From Azoarcus sp. (lineage in GTDB: Bacteria; Pseudomonadota; Gammaproteobacteria; Burkholderiales; Rhodocyclaceae), in assembly GCA_031268685.1 (NCBI GenBank), contig JAIRWW010000192.1, positions 1-7,340 of the forward strand: a DNA stretch of 7,340 nucleotides. Reading direction: 5' to 3'. This document shows, one piece after another, positions 5,594 through 7,340 of the stretch. The position numbers and the translations under genes are program-made. The notes beneath the pieces were generated by a model that was given only the letters and a program-made list of their open reading frames with translations, made no database searches and was not told the DNA's origin. Each line of letters starts with the position of its first letter. Within the stretch, counting starts at the first letter, position 1.

Positions 5594-5633
5594 CGCAAGC
5601 TTGTCGTTTCCCCAAACGGAAAGAGGAAAAATA

Positions 5634-6746
5634 GTGGAAGGCATTTTCAATCTATTGGTGGTGTTGGCGGCATTCGGGCTGTTGCTCTGGCTTTTGAAGG
5701 CGCTGATCTGGCGCTTCGTGCGTTTCGCAAAATTTGCGCCGAATCGTTACGTCTTTCGTTACAAGCGGGAGAAGATCGTGGCGGAGGGCGCCGGTCTTTC
5801 CTTTTTCTATTTTGCTCCCTCGACTTCGCTGGTCGCGGTGCCGGTCAGCAGCGAGGATGCGCCTTTCATGCTCTCGGAGACTTCCGCCGATTTCCAGGAG
5901 CTGACGATCCAGGGGCAGATCACTTACCGCGTTTCAAAACCCGCGCAGGCGGCGCAGATGCTCAATTACACCATCAACATCGAGCAGCCGGGGCTGGGCT
6001 ATCAGTCCGACGACCCGCAGAAACTGCCGGAACGGCTGGTCAATCTGGCGCTGGTCGCGATCAAGAGCGCGGTCAAGAATCTCAGCTTGAAGGAAGCCAT
6101 CGTCTCTTCGGACGATATCGCGCAAAAAGTGCATCGGGCGCTTTCCGGACATGAAATGGTCGAAGCGCTGGGGTTGGAAATCCTCGGACTTTCCATCGCC
6201 GCTATCCGGCCCACTCCGGAAACCGCAAAGGCGCTGGAAGCCGAAACGCGCGAGGATATCTTGCGGGGATCCGACCAGGCGGTTTTCCAGCGGCGTAATT
6301 ATGCCGTGGAGCAGGAGCGCGTCATTCGTGAGAGCGAACTCAATACCGAAATCGCCGTGGAAAACAAAAACCGCGAAATCCAGGAAAGCAAACTGGAAAC
6401 CCAGCGTCTGGCGATGAAGAAGGAAATGGAAATGCAGGAAGAACGCCTCGCTTTCCAGATCCAGCAGGAAGAAAAGAATCAGGCGCTGATTGACCTGAAG
6501 ACCCGCAACGACAAGGCCGTGGCGGATGCCAAGGCTTACGCGCTCAAGTCGGTCATCACGGCCTATGAAAATACCCGTCCGGAAGTCCTCAAAGTATTGG
6601 CGAACGCCGGGCTGGATTCCGGGCGTTTGCTGGCGCAGGCTTTCCAGGGCATCGCCGATCAAGCGGAAAAAATCGGCAACCTCAACATCACGCCCGATCT
6701 CTTGAACGCCCTCGTGGAGACCCCCGCGCGATCCCAATCCTCCTGA
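5634..6746 (+). CDS. SPFH/band 7 domain membrane protein
   Basis: A 370-residue protein with one N-terminal membrane anchor (residues 3-26), an SPFH/band 7 domain (about 36-210, including FQELTIQGQITYRVSKPAQA and LGLEILGLSIAAIRPTPETAKALEAE), a long charged coiled coil (about 215-300, rich in E, K, R and Q) and a short C-terminal region to 358 (ENTRPEVLKVLANAGLD onward). This is the stomatin/flotillin-type layout; such proteins oligomerise on membranes and organise partner proteins or protect them from proteolysis. The GTG at 5634 is preferred because AAGAGGA (5621-5627) lies 6 nt upstream and the membrane anchor follows directly. An in-frame TTG at 5601 would add 11 polar residues and has no ribosome site. 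The gene follows the small membrane protein by 40 nt and precedes the NAD-kinase-like gene by 16 nt. No NfeD-type partner is visible in the window. Confidence 0.88.
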   Translation: MEGIFNLLVVLAAFGLLLWLLKALIWRFVRFAKFAPNRYVFRYKREKIVAEGAGLSFFYFAPSTSLVAVPVSSEDAPFMLSETSADFQELTIQGQITYRVSKPAQAAQMLNYTINIEQPGLGYQSDDPQKLPERLVNLALVAIKSAVKNLSLKEAIVSSDDIAQKVHRALSGHEMVEALGLEILGLSIAAIRPTPETAKALEAETREDILRGSDQAVFQRRNYAVEQERVIRESELNTEIAVENKNREIQESKLETQRLAMKKEMEMQEERLAFQIQQEEKNQALIDLKTRNDKAVADAKAYALKSVITAYENTRPEVLKVLANAGLDSGRLLAQAFQGIADQAEKIGNLNITPDLLNALVETPARSQSS

Positions 6747-6762
6747 GCGCGGGCGGCAGGCC

Positions 6763-7340
6763 GTGAAAAAATACGACCGGCGAATCGTCGTCGTCACGCG
6801 CGAGACCCGCCTGGAAAAGGTGTTGGTAGGCCAGAATACGCGCGGCCAGGCCAAGTTTTACATCAATTCTCTGGGTGGCGATTACGACGATTACGACGAG
6901 GAAGACCGGCAATACCATGCTTCCGTGCAAGAGGCGCGGCAGCGCATGGAAGAATTGGGCAATCTCCAGATGCTGGATCGAAAGTATCTGCCCAACTTCA
7001 TCTTCGCGCCGGACGATCTCGTCGTCGTGATCGGCCAGGACGGCCTCGTGGCGAATACCCTCAAGTACCTGGACAGCCAGCCGGTCATCGGCGTCAATCC
7101 CGACTCCGCCCGCTGGGATGGCGTGCTGCTGCCCTTTATGCCGAAAGACGCGGCGAAGATCGTCGAAGATAGCTTCCGGGGGCGGCGGAAAACGGCAGAA
7201 GTGAGCATGGCGAGGGTGCGCCTCCAGAATGGACAGGAATTGCTGGCAGTCAATGATTTTTTCATCGGCCAACGCAGCCATGTGTCCGCCCGCTACATCA
7301 TCAAGCATGGCGGGCAGACGGAGCCGCAATCGTCGAGCGG
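6763..7340 (+). CDS. NAD kinase homologue (NADK2-like) with altered GGDGT motif, C-terminus cut by window edge
   Basis: An open frame from the GTG at 6763 gives 192 residues to the window end without a stop. The order of motifs follows the NAD kinase fold, and in particular mitochondrial-type NADK2: an opening RRIVVVTRETRLE, the strand DDLVVVIGQDGLVANTLKYL, then QPVIGVNPDSARWDGVLLPF, and finally VNDFFIGQRSHVSARY. The catalytic-site GGDGT motif is here GQDGL (residues 91-95): Asp93 is kept, but the second Gly and the Thr are replaced. Asn112 of GVNPD and the Asn164-Asp165 pair, matching the NE/ND of the family, are kept. An acidic stretch DYDDYDEED lies near residue 43. The only in-frame start near the SPFH stop is this GTG, with weak GGCAGG upstream. 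If active it would phosphorylate NAD or a related molecule using ATP; the changed motif means the activity or substrate may differ. Confidence 0.75.
   Translation, partial: MKKYDRRIVVVTRETRLEKVLVGQNTRGQAKFYINSLGGDYDDYDEEDRQYHASVQEARQRMEELGNLQMLDRKYLPNFIFAPDDLVVVIGQDGLVANTLKYLDSQPVIGVNPDSARWDGVLLPFMPKDAAKIVEDSFRGRRKTAEVSMARVRLQNGQELLAVNDFFIGQRSHVSARYIIKHGGQTEPQSSS

Noticed and set aside
5934..6854. Minus-strand reading frame of 306 codons
   Set aside because: It is antisense to the SPFH coiled coil and the start of the NAD-kinase-like gene, and its product shows no family features.
6688..7329. Minus-strand reading frame of 213 codons
   Set aside because: It lies opposite the NAD-kinase-like frame, whose motif order is convincing; the antisense product resembles nothing.

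Overview
The window is GC-rich DNA with densely packed genes, overlapping stop/start codons and clear Shine-Dalgarno sites. The protein set (GbsR-type MarR regulator, DCC thiol-oxidoreductase-like protein, SDR-DoxX fusion, DUF2269) and composition suggest a proteobacterial chromosome. Betaproteobacteria are my best guess, but nothing here fixes the taxon. I see no rRNA, tRNA, CRISPR array, transposase or phage gene.

Left half (1-3249, minus strand). A GbsR/MarR-family repressor gene (2671-3204) lies upstream of a tight cluster read in the order DCC/DUF393 protein (1949-2395), SDR fused to a DoxX-like membrane domain (699-1952), DUF2269 membrane protein (232-702), and a MazG/DCTPP1-like nucleotide pyrophosphohydrolase running off the left edge (1-184). 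The first three are joined by ATGA stop/start overlaps, so they are probably translated in a coupled way. A near-ideal 18-bp palindrome (2421-2438) overlaps the inferred -10 element of this operon. A degenerate copy (3232-3249) overlaps the inferred -35 of the regulator's own promoter. Together these suggest a small, self-regulated membrane/redox stress regulon with dNTP sanitation at its end.

Middle (2396-2670 and 3205-3659). Two non-coding spacers hold the promoters, a degenerate copy of a widespread REP-like repeat, a 15-bp-period tandem repeat, and a pair of nearly identical-architecture hairpins (8-bp stem, 4-nt loop) exactly 150 bp apart.

Right half (3660-7340, plus strand). Four co-directional genes with gaps of 26, 40 and 16 nt form a second likely operon: a serine alpha/beta-hydrolase (lipase/esterase-like) with a C-terminal domain I do not recognise, a small three-helix membrane protein, a membrane-anchored SPFH/band 7 protein with a long coiled coil, and an NADK2-like NAD kinase homologue whose GGDGT motif reads GQDGL, cut by the right edge. 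An SPFH membrane scaffold combined with a lipase-like hydrolase, a small membrane protein and a nucleotide-kinase-fold protein is the best candidate here for an undescribed functional system. A shared function is inferred from layout only.
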